Below are positions 8,238 through 15,863 of a stretch of 64,000 nucleotides of DNA, one piece after another. The stretch is from Paraburkholderia terricola (GTDB taxonomy: Bacteria > Pseudomonadota > Gammaproteobacteria > Burkholderiales > Burkholderiaceae). Within the stretch, counting starts at the first letter, position 1. Each line of letters begins with the position of its first letter. The stretch lies in the NCBI RefSeq assembly GCF_900142195.1, contig NZ_FRAB01000034.1:1-64000 (forward strand), given 5' to 3'. The position numbers and the translations under genes were made by a program. The notes under the pieces are model-generated. The model ran no database searches, had not been told where the DNA came from, and worked only from the letters and a program-made list of their open reading frames with translations.

Positions 8238-8699
8238 ATGGATCTACGTAAACTAAAAACTCTGATCGACCTCGTCTCGGAGTCCGGTATCTCCGAACTC
8301 GAAGTGACCGAGGGCGAAGGCAAGGTGCGCATCGTCAAGAATGCGCCGCCGGTTTACGTGCAGCCGTCCGCCTCGTACGCACCGCAATACGCGCAGCCCG
8401 CGCCGCCCGCCGGCGAAGCGCCCGCCGCGGCGGCTCCGGCCATTCCCGCAGCGGCCGCGCCGCAAGGCCACGTGGTGACCTCGCCGATGGTCGGCACGTT
8501 CTACCGCGCGCCGTCGCCGGGCGCCGATCCGTTCGTCCAGGTGGGCGACACGGTCAAGGAAGGCCAGACGATCTGCATCATCGAAGCGATGAAGCTGCTC
8601 AACGAAATCGAGTCGGACGCGTCCGGCGTGGTCAAGGAAATCCTCGTCGAAAACGGCCAGGCGGTCGAATACGGCCAACCGCTGTTCGTGGTCGGCTGA
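8238..8699 (+). CDS. accB: Biotin carboxyl carrier protein of acetyl-CoA carboxylase
   Basis: A 153-aa carrier subunit of acetyl-CoA carboxylase, which makes malonyl-CoA for fatty acid synthesis. It has a short N-terminal helix region (MDLRKLKTLIDLVSESGI), an Ala/Pro-rich flexible linker (about 40-75), and the biotinyl domain with the attachment motif EAMK at 116-119, so Lys119 is biotinylated. The acetyl-CoA carboxylase thumb sequence PMVGTFYRAPSPGADPF is present. A good ribosome site (AGGGGC) lies upstream. accC follows after 117 bp, presumably in one operon. Confidence 0.97.
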   Translation: MDLRKLKTLIDLVSESGISELEVTEGEGKVRIVKNAPPVYVQPSASYAPQYAQPAPPAGEAPAAAAPAIPAAAAPQGHVVTSPMVGTFYRAPSPGADPFVQVGDTVKEGQTICIIEAMKLLNEIESDASGVVKEILVENGQAVEYGQPLFVVG

Positions 8700-8816
8700 C
8701 GCGGCACGCACTGCGCTCGCCGCCCGCGCGCCCGCTGTTCGAGGCGCGCGACCGATCCTCTGAGGCAGCCTGTGTCGTGAACGACCGGGCGCCCATTGAT
8801 GAGTCGAAAACCCGCT

Positions 8817-10184
8817 ATGTTTGAAAAAATCCTCATTGCCAACCGTGGCGAGATCGCGCTTCGTATCCAGCGCGCCTGTCGCGAACTCGGCGTCAAGACG
8901 GTCGTCGTCTATTCGGAAGCCGACAAGGAAGCCAAGTACGTGAAGCTCGCCGACGAGGCGGTCTGTATCGGCCCGGCGCCTTCGAATCTCAGCTACCTGA
9001 ACATGCCTGCGCTGATCAGCGCCGCCGAAGTCACCGACGCCGAAGCGATTCACCCCGGCTACGGCTTCCTGTCGGAGAACGCCGACTTTGCCGAGCGTGT
9101 CGAGCAGTCCGGTTTCACCTTCATCGGCCCGCGCCCGGAAACCATCCGCATGATGGGCGACAAGGTCACGGCGAAGCAAACCATGATCAAAACCGGCGTG
9201 CCCTGCGTGCCGGGTTCTGAAGGCGCGTTGCCGGAAGATCCGAAAGAGATCGTGAAAATTGCCCGCCAGGTCGGCTATCCGGTCATCATCAAGGCCGCCG
9301 GCGGCGGCGGCGGCCGCGGCATGCGCGTGGTCCATACGGAAGCGGCGCTCGTCAACGCGGTCAACATGACGCGCGAGGAAGCCGGCCGTGCGTTCGGCAA
9401 CCCGCAGGTCTACATGGAGAAATTCCTGGAGAACCCGCGGCACATCGAAATCCAGGTGCTGTCGGATTCGTTCAAGAACGCCGTATGGCTGGGCGAGCGC
9501 GATTGCTCGATGCAGCGCCGTCACCAGAAGGTGATCGAGGAAGCGCCGGCGCCGGGCATCGCACGGCGCCTGATCGACCGCATCGGCGATCGTTGCGCGG
9601 ACGCCTGCAAGAAGATGGGCTATCTTGGCGCGGGTACGTTCGAGTTCCTGTACGAAAACGGCGAGTTCTACTTCATCGAAATGAACACGCGGGTGCAGGT
9701 CGAGCATCCGGTGACCGAACTGATCACCGGCGTGGACATCGTGCAGGAACAGATCCGTATCGCGGCCGGCGAAAAACTCGCGTTCCGTCAGCGCGACATC
9801 GTGTTCAAGGGTCACGCGATCGAATGCCGGATCAACGCGGAAGATCCGTTCAAGTTCATTCCGTCGCCGGGACGTTTGACGTCGTGGCACATGCCGGGCG
9901 GTCCCGGCATCCGCGTCGATTCGCATGCCTACAACGGCTATTTCGTGCCGCCGAACTATGATTCGATGATCGGCAAGCTGATCGCTTACGGCGCGACGCG
10001 CGAGCAGGCGATCAAGCGGATGCGCATCGCGTTGTCGGAAATGGTGGTGGAAGGCATTCAGACCAACATCCCCCTGCACCGCGAGTTGATGCTGGATGCG
10101 AAGTTCGTCGAGGGCGGCACCAGCATCCATTACCTCGAAAACCGCCTGGCCGCGAAGCTGCAAGCCGCGCCGGAAGAAGCATAA
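8817..10184 (+). CDS. accC: Acetyl-CoA carboxylase, biotin carboxylase subunit
   Basis: A 455-aa ATP-grasp enzyme that carboxylates biotin on AccB. It shows the N-terminal MFEKILIANRGEIALR, the ATP lid GGGGGRGMR near 160-170, the block ERDCSMQRRHQKVIEEAP, and the catalytic EMNTRVQVEHPVTE. The start is ATG 8817, which matches the family N-terminus; TTG 8796 and ATG 8799 upstream are in frame but add a non-conserved MMSRKPA-type extension. prmA begins 4 nt after the stop. Confidence 0.97.
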   Translation: MFEKILIANRGEIALRIQRACRELGVKTVVVYSEADKEAKYVKLADEAVCIGPAPSNLSYLNMPALISAAEVTDAEAIHPGYGFLSENADFAERVEQSGFTFIGPRPETIRMMGDKVTAKQTMIKTGVPCVPGSEGALPEDPKEIVKIARQVGYPVIIKAAGGGGGRGMRVVHTEAALVNAVNMTREEAGRAFGNPQVYMEKFLENPRHIEIQVLSDSFKNAVWLGERDCSMQRRHQKVIEEAPAPGIARRLIDRIGDRCADACKKMGYLGAGTFEFLYENGEFYFIEMNTRVQVEHPVTELITGVDIVQEQIRIAAGEKLAFRQRDIVFKGHAIECRINAEDPFKFIPSPGRLTSWHMPGGPGIRVDSHAYNGYFVPPNYDSMIGKLIAYGATREQAIKRMRIALSEMVVEGIQTNIPLHRELMLDAKFVEGGTSIHYLENRLAAKLQAAPEEA

Positions 10185-10187
10185 GCC

Positions 10188-11090
10188 ATGAGCTACCGGG
10201 AACTGATCGCCGAGCTGGCACGCGAGCACGCGGAGGAGTTCTCCGACGCGCTGCTCGAGTTGGGCGCGCTGTCCGTATCGGTCGAGGACGCGGACGCCGA
10301 CACGCCCGACGAACAGCCACTGTTCGGCGAACCCGGCCTCACGCCGGATCGCTCGGCATGGCAGCGTTCGCGCGTGATCGCGCTGCTCGCGCCGGAACAC
10401 GAGCCGGCGGTGCTGCTCACCGCCGCGGCGAACCAGTTGGGTTTGTCCCCGGCGCCGGCGTTCACCGTGCGCGAGGTCGAGGAACAGGATTGGGTGCGGC
10501 TCACGCAGTCGCAATTCGATCCGATTCCGATCGGCCAACGTATCTGGGTCGTGCCGTCGTGGCACGACGCGCCGGACCCCGAAGCACTCGTGCTGGAACT
10601 CGATCCGGGCCTCGCGTTCGGCACGGGCAGCCATCCCACCACGCGTCTGTGCATGGAGTGGCTGGAGCAGTCGGTCGAGCCGGGGCAGTCCGTGCTCGAC
10701 TACGGCTGCGGCTCGGGCATCCTCGCGATTCTCGCGAAGAAGTGCGGCGCCGATCCGGTGTACGGCATCGACATCGATCCGCAAGCGGTCGAGTCGGCCC
10801 GTCACAACAGCGAACGCAACCGCGCGGACGTCACCTACGGCCTGCCTGACGAATGTCCCACCGGCGAGTTCGATATCGTGGTCGCCAATATCCTGTCGAA
10901 TCCGCTCAAGCTGATGGCCTCGATGCTCTCGTCGAAGGTGAAGCCGGGTGGCCGGATCGCGCTGTCGGGCATCCTCGCGCGGCAAGCGGACGAAGTGGCG
11001 CAGGTCTACGCGCGATGGATCGACATCGGCGTATGGCGCGAGCACGAAGGCTGGGTATGCCTAACGGGAACGCGCCGCGAAAGCCTTTAG
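10188..11090 (+). CDS. prmA: Ribosomal protein L11 methyltransferase PrmA
   Basis: A 300-aa SAM-dependent methyltransferase that trimethylates ribosomal protein L11. The N-terminal substrate-recognition domain (1-90) is followed by the catalytic domain with LDPGLAFGTGSHPTTRL, the SAM loop VLDYGCGSGILA (about 168-179) and VVANILSNPLK, the NPF-like catalytic motif. It sits 3 bp after accC, the usual place for this gene in proteobacteria. Length and motifs match the family. Confidence 0.97.
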   Translation: MSYRELIAELAREHAEEFSDALLELGALSVSVEDADADTPDEQPLFGEPGLTPDRSAWQRSRVIALLAPEHEPAVLLTAAANQLGLSPAPAFTVREVEEQDWVRLTQSQFDPIPIGQRIWVVPSWHDAPDPEALVLELDPGLAFGTGSHPTTRLCMEWLEQSVEPGQSVLDYGCGSGILAILAKKCGADPVYGIDIDPQAVESARHNSERNRADVTYGLPDECPTGEFDIVVANILSNPLKLMASMLSSKVKPGGRIALSGILARQADEVAQVYARWIDIGVWREHEGWVCLTGTRRESL

Positions 11091-11139
11091 AATAAGGGGT
11101 ATTGTCCAACCAACGGCCTCCCCGGCTTATCGGCCCAAT

Positions 11140-12405
11140 ATGCTCCTGGCAACGCGCTGTCCCTTCTGCGAAACCGTTTTCCGCCTGCAACCGGCGCAGC
11201 TCGCGCTGCGTCGCGGCCTCGTGCGTTGCGGCAATTGCAATGAAGTCTTCGACGCGTCCAGCAGTCTGTTCGACATCACCGAAGGCGGAGACTTTTCCTC
11301 TGCCAAGCCGGTCGCCGCCGCCGCGGCGATCGAGGCGCTCTCCGGCGTGCGCCCCGAGCGGCTCGATTTCCGCGCGAGCAACTGGGACCCTCACGCGCCC
11401 TTTCTGGACGCCAAGGTCAACAACGGCCTGCCGTATGACGGGGGCAACGTGCCGCGCATGGCGGCTCTCGCCGGCGCGGCCGCGCCGCATCATCACGTCA
11501 CGGATGAACCGGAATTTCCGGCCGGCGCTTTCACGGCGCCGACGGCCGCCGACGACGAACCTATCCTCGCCGACGCGCCACTCGACCCCTTCGCCTACCC
11601 GGCCGAGCCGCCGGCGGCAGATGCGCCGCGCGTCTGGCACAAGACCGAGCGCGCGCCTGAACCTCCCGTCGAAGAACCGCTTGCCGGAGAGCCGGCTTTC
11701 TTTCGCGGCATCCCCGACAACGAGCCGCGTTTCGGCGCGAGCGGTGCCGGCGCGGCCGGCTTCGGTGCCGTCGACCCCGGACCGGCGAGCGGCTTCGGCA
11801 CGGCCGGTACAGCGCCGAGGGGACCCGCCGCTGCGGCCAGCGGCGAACCGTTCTCCGTCCATCCGGTGAACGATGGTGTCGATCCGTTCCCCGTGGTGCG
11901 TGAAACGCGTCCCGCCGAACCGCGCCGTGTCGGCTGGATCATCGTCGGGTCGGTGCTGGCGGTGCTGTTGATCGTCGCGCTCCTCGCGCAACTCGCCTGG
12001 TGGCAGCGCGAAACCGTGCAGGTCTATTTCCCGAGCTCGCAAGCGCTCTACGTGAAGGCCTGCGCGCAACTCCGCTGCCAGGTGACGCCGCCGCACGACA
12101 TCGACGGCTTGCAGGTCGAGCCGTCCGATCTGCGGCAAATCGACGGTCCGCATAAGCTCGAACTGAAGATGCCGCTGCGCAACCGCTTCAATGTCGCGTT
12201 GGCCTACCCGGCCATCGAACTCACGCTGCTCGACGATCAGAACAACGTGGCCATGCGCCGCGTACTGTGGCCGCAAGACTACGTCGCGCCCGGCACGCCG
12301 ATCGCGGCCGGTCTGCCCGCGCACACCACGCAAACCATGATCGTGCGCCTCGACACGGGCAATGCGGTCGCTTCCAATTTCCGCGTACAGATTTTTTATC
12401 CGTAA
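11140..12405 (+). CDS. Zinc-ribbon membrane protein with DUF3426 domain
   Basis: A 421-aa protein with three visible parts. The N-terminal MJ0042-type zinc ribbon has CPFC and CGNC pairs at about 8-35. A long proline/alanine-rich, poorly conserved cytoplasmic linker covers about 60-255. One membrane helix at about 263-287 is followed by a periplasmic DUF3426 domain with the CAQLRCQV cysteine pair. Function is unknown; family members are annotated as zinc-ribbon or possible transmembrane regulators. It follows prmA by 49 bp and precedes tpx. No good ribosome site was seen at the chosen ATG, but the zinc ribbon begins right after it. Confidence 0.88.
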   Translation: MLLATRCPFCETVFRLQPAQLALRRGLVRCGNCNEVFDASSSLFDITEGGDFSSAKPVAAAAAIEALSGVRPERLDFRASNWDPHAPFLDAKVNNGLPYDGGNVPRMAALAGAAAPHHHVTDEPEFPAGAFTAPTAADDEPILADAPLDPFAYPAEPPAADAPRVWHKTERAPEPPVEEPLAGEPAFFRGIPDNEPRFGASGAGAAGFGAVDPGPASGFGTAGTAPRGPAAAASGEPFSVHPVNDGVDPFPVVRETRPAEPRRVGWIIVGSVLAVLLIVALLAQLAWWQRETVQVYFPSSQALYVKACAQLRCQVTPPHDIDGLQVEPSDLRQIDGPHKLELKMPLRNRFNVALAYPAIELTLLDDQNNVAMRRVLWPQDYVAPGTPIAAGLPAHTTQTMIVRLDTGNAVASNFRVQIFYP

Positions 12406-12478
12406 CGCATCCTCGCGCGCCCGGCTTCGACCGGGCGCCTTCACCGTCATTCCTGACGACTTTTCGGAGCACGACAAC

Positions 12479-12979
12479 ATGAGTCAAGTTACGCTGGGCG
12501 GCAACCCGATCGAAGTGGCCGGCACCTTTCCGTCGGTGGGCCAGAACGCCCCCGCCTTCTCGCTGGTCGGCAAGGATCTGAAGCCGGTGTCGCTCGCCGA
12601 TTTCGCCGGCAAGCGCAAGGTGCTGAACATCGTGCCGAGCCTCGACACGCCGACCTGCGCCACCTCCACCCGCAAGTTCAACGAAGCGGCCGCCAAGCTG
12701 AGCAACACGGCGGTGATCGTGGTGTCGGGCGACCTGCCGTTCGCCGCATCGCGCTTCTGCACGACGGAAGGCATCGAGAACGTCGTCACGGCCTCCACGT
12801 TCCGCGGCCATGAGTTCGCGCAAGCCTACGGCGTCGACGTGACGAGCGGGCCGCTCGCGGGTCTGACGGCGCGCGCCGTGGTGGTGATCGACGAGAACGA
12901 CAAGGTCGTGCACGCCGAACTGGTCGGCGAGATCAAGAACGAACCGAACTACGATGCAGCACTCGCCGCGCTGAAGTAA
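12479..12979 (+). CDS. tpx: Thiol peroxidase Tpx
   Basis: A 166-aa atypical 2-Cys peroxiredoxin that reduces lipid and alkyl hydroperoxides, recycled by thioredoxin. The peroxidatic Cys60 lies in SLDTPTCATSTRKF and the resolving Cys94 in ASRFCTTEG, the same spacing as E. coli Tpx (61/95). Start ATG 12479 gives the family N-terminus MSQVTLGGNPI, with a GGAG ribosome site upstream; the open frame begins earlier but without similarity. A GC-rich hairpin follows the stop. Confidence 0.97.
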   Translation: MSQVTLGGNPIEVAGTFPSVGQNAPAFSLVGKDLKPVSLADFAGKRKVLNIVPSLDTPTCATSTRKFNEAAAKLSNTAVIVVSGDLPFAASRFCTTEGIENVVTASTFRGHEFAQAYGVDVTSGPLAGLTARAVVVIDENDKVVHAELVGEIKNEPNYDAALAALK

Positions 12980-13001
12980 AAACCTTCGCGCACGCACTCC
13001 G

Positions 13002-13024
13002 GCGCCGCGCTTGATGCGCGGCGC
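13002..13024 (+). terminator. GC-rich hairpin after tpx
   Basis: A perfect 9-bp stem (13002-13010 with 13016-13024, loop TTGAT) begins 22 bp after the tpx stop. The U-rich stretch follows only about 20 nt later, so it is a weak intrinsic terminator or a processing hairpin. Confidence 0.45.
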
Positions 13025-13075
13025 TGTCACATCGTCGCGCCTTTCTCTTCGTTGATTTTTACAGGAACGCTCGCC

Positions 13076-14014
13076 TTGGCTACGCTGATTTGCGGCTCGC
13101 TCGCCTACGACAACATCATGACCTTCGAGGGCCGTTTCCGGGAGCACATCCTGCCGGAGCAGGTCCACATCCTGAACGTGAGTTTTCTCGTGCCGACGAT
13201 GCGCCGCGAGTTCGGCGGCTGCGCGGGCAACATCGCCTACTCGCTGAATCTGCTGGGCGGCGACGCGCGCATCATGGGCACGCTCGGCTCGGTGGATGGG
13301 CAACTCTACATGGACCGTTTCACGCAACTCGGCCTGTCGACGGAACACGTGCTGATGGTGCCCGACACCTATTCGGCGCAGGCGATGATCACCACCGACC
13401 TGGAAAACAATCAGATCACCGCGTTCCATCCCGGCGCGATGATGCAGTCGCATCTGAATCGCGCCGACGAAGCGCCGGGCATCACGCTCGCCATCGTCGC
13501 GCCCGATGGCTACGACGGCATGGTCCAGCACTCGGAGCATCTGGCCGCGGCCGGCGTGCCCTTCATCTTCGATCCGGGCCAAGGTTTGCCGCTGTTCGAC
13601 GGCCCGTCGCTGCGGCGCATGATTGAACTTGCTACTTATGTAGCTGTCAACGATTACGAAGCCAAACTGGTGAGCAACAAGACGGGCTGGTCGATCGAAG
13701 AAATGGCCGGCAAGGTCGAGGCGCTGATCGTCACGCTCGGCGAACACGGTGCGCAGATTCATCACGCTGGCGGCGTCGAAGATATTCCGGCGGTCAAGGC
13801 ACGGCAAGTGCTCGATCCCACAGGGTGCGGAGACGCATTCCGCGGCGGGTTGCTGTACGGCATCGAGAACAAGCTTGGCTGGGCTACCACCGGCCGTCTC
13901 GCCAGCCTGATGGGCGCGCTGAAGATCGAACACCAGGGCCCGCAAAACTACGCGCCCACTCGGGCGGAGATCAACGAACGGTTCGAGCAGGCGTTCGGAT
14001 ACGGCCTGCGGTAA
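13076..14014 (+). CDS. PfkB-family carbohydrate/nucleoside kinase
   Basis: A 312-aa ribokinase-fold kinase. The N-terminal GCAGNIAYSLNLLGG and the C-terminal anion-hole motif DPTGCGDAFRGG with its catalytic Asp define the PfkB family. EGRFREHILPEQVHILNVSF is characteristic of a Burkholderia subgroup often labelled adenosine kinase or sugar kinase. The substrate is not known from sequence. Start: TTG at 13076, with AGGAA 9 nt upstream, gives MATLICGSLAYDN; an upstream ATG at 13052 would add eight residues with no similarity. It stands between tpx and a lipoprotein gene, both probably independent. Confidence 0.88.
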   Translation: MATLICGSLAYDNIMTFEGRFREHILPEQVHILNVSFLVPTMRREFGGCAGNIAYSLNLLGGDARIMGTLGSVDGQLYMDRFTQLGLSTEHVLMVPDTYSAQAMITTDLENNQITAFHPGAMMQSHLNRADEAPGITLAIVAPDGYDGMVQHSEHLAAAGVPFIFDPGQGLPLFDGPSLRRMIELATYVAVNDYEAKLVSNKTGWSIEEMAGKVEALIVTLGEHGAQIHHAGGVEDIPAVKARQVLDPTGCGDAFRGGLLYGIENKLGWATTGRLASLMGALKIEHQGPQNYAPTRAEINERFEQAFGYGLR

Positions 14015-14039
14015 TACCGAGAGCTATTGGAGTTAGGGA

Positions 14040-14516
14040 ATGAAAACAATGAGTCGCCTGGTGGTGGTCGCCTTGATCGCCGGTTCACTGGCCATGTCGG
14101 GGTGCGCATACAACAGCAGTTCCGCCGACGTCTACACCGCGTCGCAAGCGCAGCGTGAGGAAACGGTTCGCATGGGTACGGTCGACAGCGTCCGCGCGGT
14201 GAAGATCAGCTCGAACAACGGCCAGCCGAGCGGCTTGGGCGCGATCGGCGGCGGTGCCTTGGGCGCAGTGGCCGGCAGCGCGCTCGGCGGCGGCCGCGGC
14301 TCGATCGTGACGGGCATCATCGGCGGGCTGGCCGGTGCGGTGGCGGGCAATTCGGTCGAGAACGGCGTTGCCGTGCGCGACGGTCTCGAGATCACCGTGC
14401 GGCTCGACAACGGCGACATGCGCGCGATCACGCAAAGCGCCACCGGCGAAATCTTCCGCGCCGGCGACCGCGTGCGACTCCTCTCCAGCGGCGGCGTCAC
14501 GCGCGTCACGCACTAG
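14040..14516 (+). CDS. Glycine-zipper outer membrane lipoprotein (SlyB/Pcp-like)
   Basis: A 158-aa lipoprotein. The signal peptide ends in LAMSGC with lipidation at Cys22. The middle (about 64-112) is a glycine-zipper two-helix segment (GAIGGGALGAVAGSALGGG, then GIIGGLAGAVAGNSVENG), followed by a small beta domain ending in RVRLLSSGGVTRVTH. This is the 17-kDa antigen/SlyB type found in the outer membrane, where it affects envelope integrity. It lies 25 bp after the kinase gene and is followed by an intrinsic terminator at 14566. Confidence 0.92.
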   Translation: MKTMSRLVVVALIAGSLAMSGCAYNSSSADVYTASQAQREETVRMGTVDSVRAVKISSNNGQPSGLGAIGGGALGAVAGSALGGGRGSIVTGIIGGLAGAVAGNSVENGVAVRDGLEITVRLDNGDMRAITQSATGEIFRAGDRVRLLSSGGVTRVTH

Positions 14517-14565
14517 TTTCCCCTCTCGCGCGGCAGCGCTTTACGCGCCACCGCGGCGACCTCAC

Positions 14566-14598
14566 ACGCATGCCCTCCCCTGTGCATGCGTTTTTTTT
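14566..14598 (+). terminator. Intrinsic terminator of the glycine-zipper lipoprotein gene
   Basis: An 8-bp perfect stem (ACGCATGC at 14566-14573 with GCATGCGT at 14584-14591) and 10-nt loop is followed directly by a T8 run. It is oriented for plus-strand transcription arriving from the lipoprotein gene. Confidence 0.85.
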
Positions 14599-14662
14599 CG
14601 CCTGTCGATTGCATGCGACATGAGATCCGCGAGCGAATCCTGGCATTGCTCGCACGCGGCGC

Positions 14663-14698
14663 AAAAAAAATCCCGTCGCCGGAAACCCGGCAACGGGA
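14663..14698 (-). terminator. Intrinsic terminator of the histone-like gene
   Basis: On the minus strand a 12-bp stem with one mismatch (14671-14682 and 14687-14698, loop AAAC) is followed by a T8 run (14663-14670). It ends transcripts from the H1-like gene and, with the terminator at 14566, separates the convergent units. Confidence 0.88.
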
Positions 14699-14792
14699 CC
14701 CTGACCGAGTAGCGCTCGATCACACTGCGTTAAGCGCTACTCGATCATCGGACACATCATGCGACGTGTCGAAGTGCTTCTGCTTCTACCGC

Positions 14793-15419
14793 TTACGGAC
14801 GGCTGCCCGTCGGGAACGGCCATGCCGCTGCCGGGTTCAGCGCGGTCTTCACCGTCGCCGCCGGTGCGCTCGAGACAGTAGTCGCAGCGGGTGCAGGCGC
14901 AGCCTTCTTGGCGACAGCCTTCTTCGCAGGCGCAGCCTTCTTGGCAGGAGCAGCGGCCTTCTTCGCGGCAGCCTTCTTGGCAGGCGCAGCCTTTTTAGCA
15001 GGCGCGGCCTTCTTGGCAGCAGCCTTCTTGGCGGGCGCAGCCTTCTTGGCAGCAGCCTTCTTAGCCGGTGCGGCCTTCTTTGCCGCAGCCTTCTTCGCCG
15101 GCGCCTTCTTTGCCGCAACCTTCTTTGCTGCAACCTTCTTCACAGCGGCCTTCTTCGCCGGCGCTGCCTTCTTGGCCGGCGCCTTCTTCGCTGCAACCTT
15201 CTTCACAGCGGCTTTCTTGGCGGCAACCTTCTTGGCCGGAGCAGCTTTCTTCGCTGCAACCTTCTTAGCCGGTGCCTTCTTCGCTGCAACCTTCTTCACA
15301 GCGACTTTCTTCGCCGCTACTTTCTTTGCCGGTGCGGCCTTCTTAGCCGGAGCAGCTTTCTTTGCCGCAACCTTCTTCGCTGCGGGCTTCTTAGCTGCGG
15401 CTTTTTTTGCAGTTGCCAT
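14793..15419 (-). CDS. Histone H1-like Lys/Ala/Pro-rich DNA-binding protein
   Basis: A 208-aa protein made almost wholly of degenerate AAKKAAPAK-type pentad and hexad repeats, closely resembling the C-terminal tail of eukaryotic H1 and bacterial H1-like proteins such as Bordetella BpH1 and chlamydial HctB. Such proteins bind and compact DNA through charge. No globular domain is visible, and the last 25 residues (SSAPAATVKTALNPAAAWPF and on) are non-repetitive. Two adjacent ATGs exist; the second (15419) is 6 nt from AGGAG and preferred. The repeats make length polymorphism between strains likely. It follows the possible small ORF and nrdB on the same strand. Confidence 0.92.
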   Translation of the reverse strand: MATAKKAAAKKPAAKKVAAKKAAPAKKAAPAKKVAAKKVAVKKVAAKKAPAKKVAAKKAAPAKKVAAKKAAVKKVAAKKAPAKKAAPAKKAAVKKVAAKKVAAKKAPAKKAAAKKAAPAKKAAAKKAAPAKKAAAKKAAPAKKAAPAKKAAAKKAAAPAKKAAPAKKAVAKKAAPAPAATTVSSAPAATVKTALNPAAAWPFPTGSRP

Positions 15420-15449
15420 CATTTTCTCCTTCAGGTTTTCAGATGAGAG

Positions 15450-15776
15450 TCAGTTCAAACTACACCCTTCGTCAAAACCCGCTTCCCGCGGACGCTTCTC
15501 AAGGCGCGCGCTACGAAGCGGGCTATTCATCGGCGTACGCAGGTGCTGCGCGCTTACGCTAATGAATGCGGTAAGGCGCGCCGTGCCCTTGGGCACCGCG
15601 CGCCAAATCTGGTCGGCACTGGATTCCAGCGCCGGCAATTGCTTGATCGAGCCGCCGGCGATCACGCCAACGGCTTTTTCCGGGGGGAAGTTTGCCCATC
15701 CCACTGAAGGGTTCGCAAAGTGCCGGTCATGTTCGTGGGCCGCGAAGGCACGCGGCGCACTGGGCACGCTTTGCAT
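15450..15776 (-). CDS. Possible small protein of unknown function (108 aa)
   Basis: An open frame of 108 codons lies between nrdB and the histone-like gene and ends 30 bp before that gene. Codons favour G or C in third position as in its neighbours, and TAGGAG lies 12 nt before the ATG (9 nt before an in-frame CTG). The product (MQSVPSAPRAFAAHEHDRHF at its start) has no motif, signal or membrane segment that I recognise. Against coding: two strong stem-loops (15525-15567 and 15575-15604) fall inside it, so the conserved object may be an RNA or repeat. I hold both readings open. Confidence 0.4.
   Translation of the reverse strand: MQSVPSAPRAFAAHEHDRHFANPSVGWANFPPEKAVGVIAGGSIKQLPALESSADQIWRAVPKGTARLTAFISVSAQHLRTPMNSPLRSARLEKRPREAGFDEGCSLN
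15525..15604. other. Two adjacent strong stem-loops between nrdB and the histone-like gene
   Basis: The first arms are 15525-15540 and 15552-15567 (13 Watson-Crick pairs plus one GU of 16, 11-nt loop). The second arms are 15575-15588 and 15591-15604 (13 of 14 pairs, TT spacer). They are 7 nt apart. They could shape the nrdB-side transcript, be a non-coding RNA, or be a repeat element. No U-tract follows either one, so they are not classical terminators. Confidence 0.5.
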
Positions 15777-15863
15777 CAGGCGATTAAGCTCCTAAACATA
15801 AGTGCCGCGGCCTTGAGCCAACGGCATCCCCATCGATGAATACATCTGCGGCTCGAACCCGGA

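Noticed and set aside
8253..11045. Very long open frame antisense to accB, accC and prmA
   Set aside because: High-GC coding DNA keeps the antisense frames open; the sense genes have complete domains and the antisense protein has no recognisable motif.
14908..15795. Phe/Ala-rich membrane-like frame on the plus strand
   Set aside because: It is the antisense reading of the AAKK repeats of the histone-like gene, which produces artificial AAFFA repeats.
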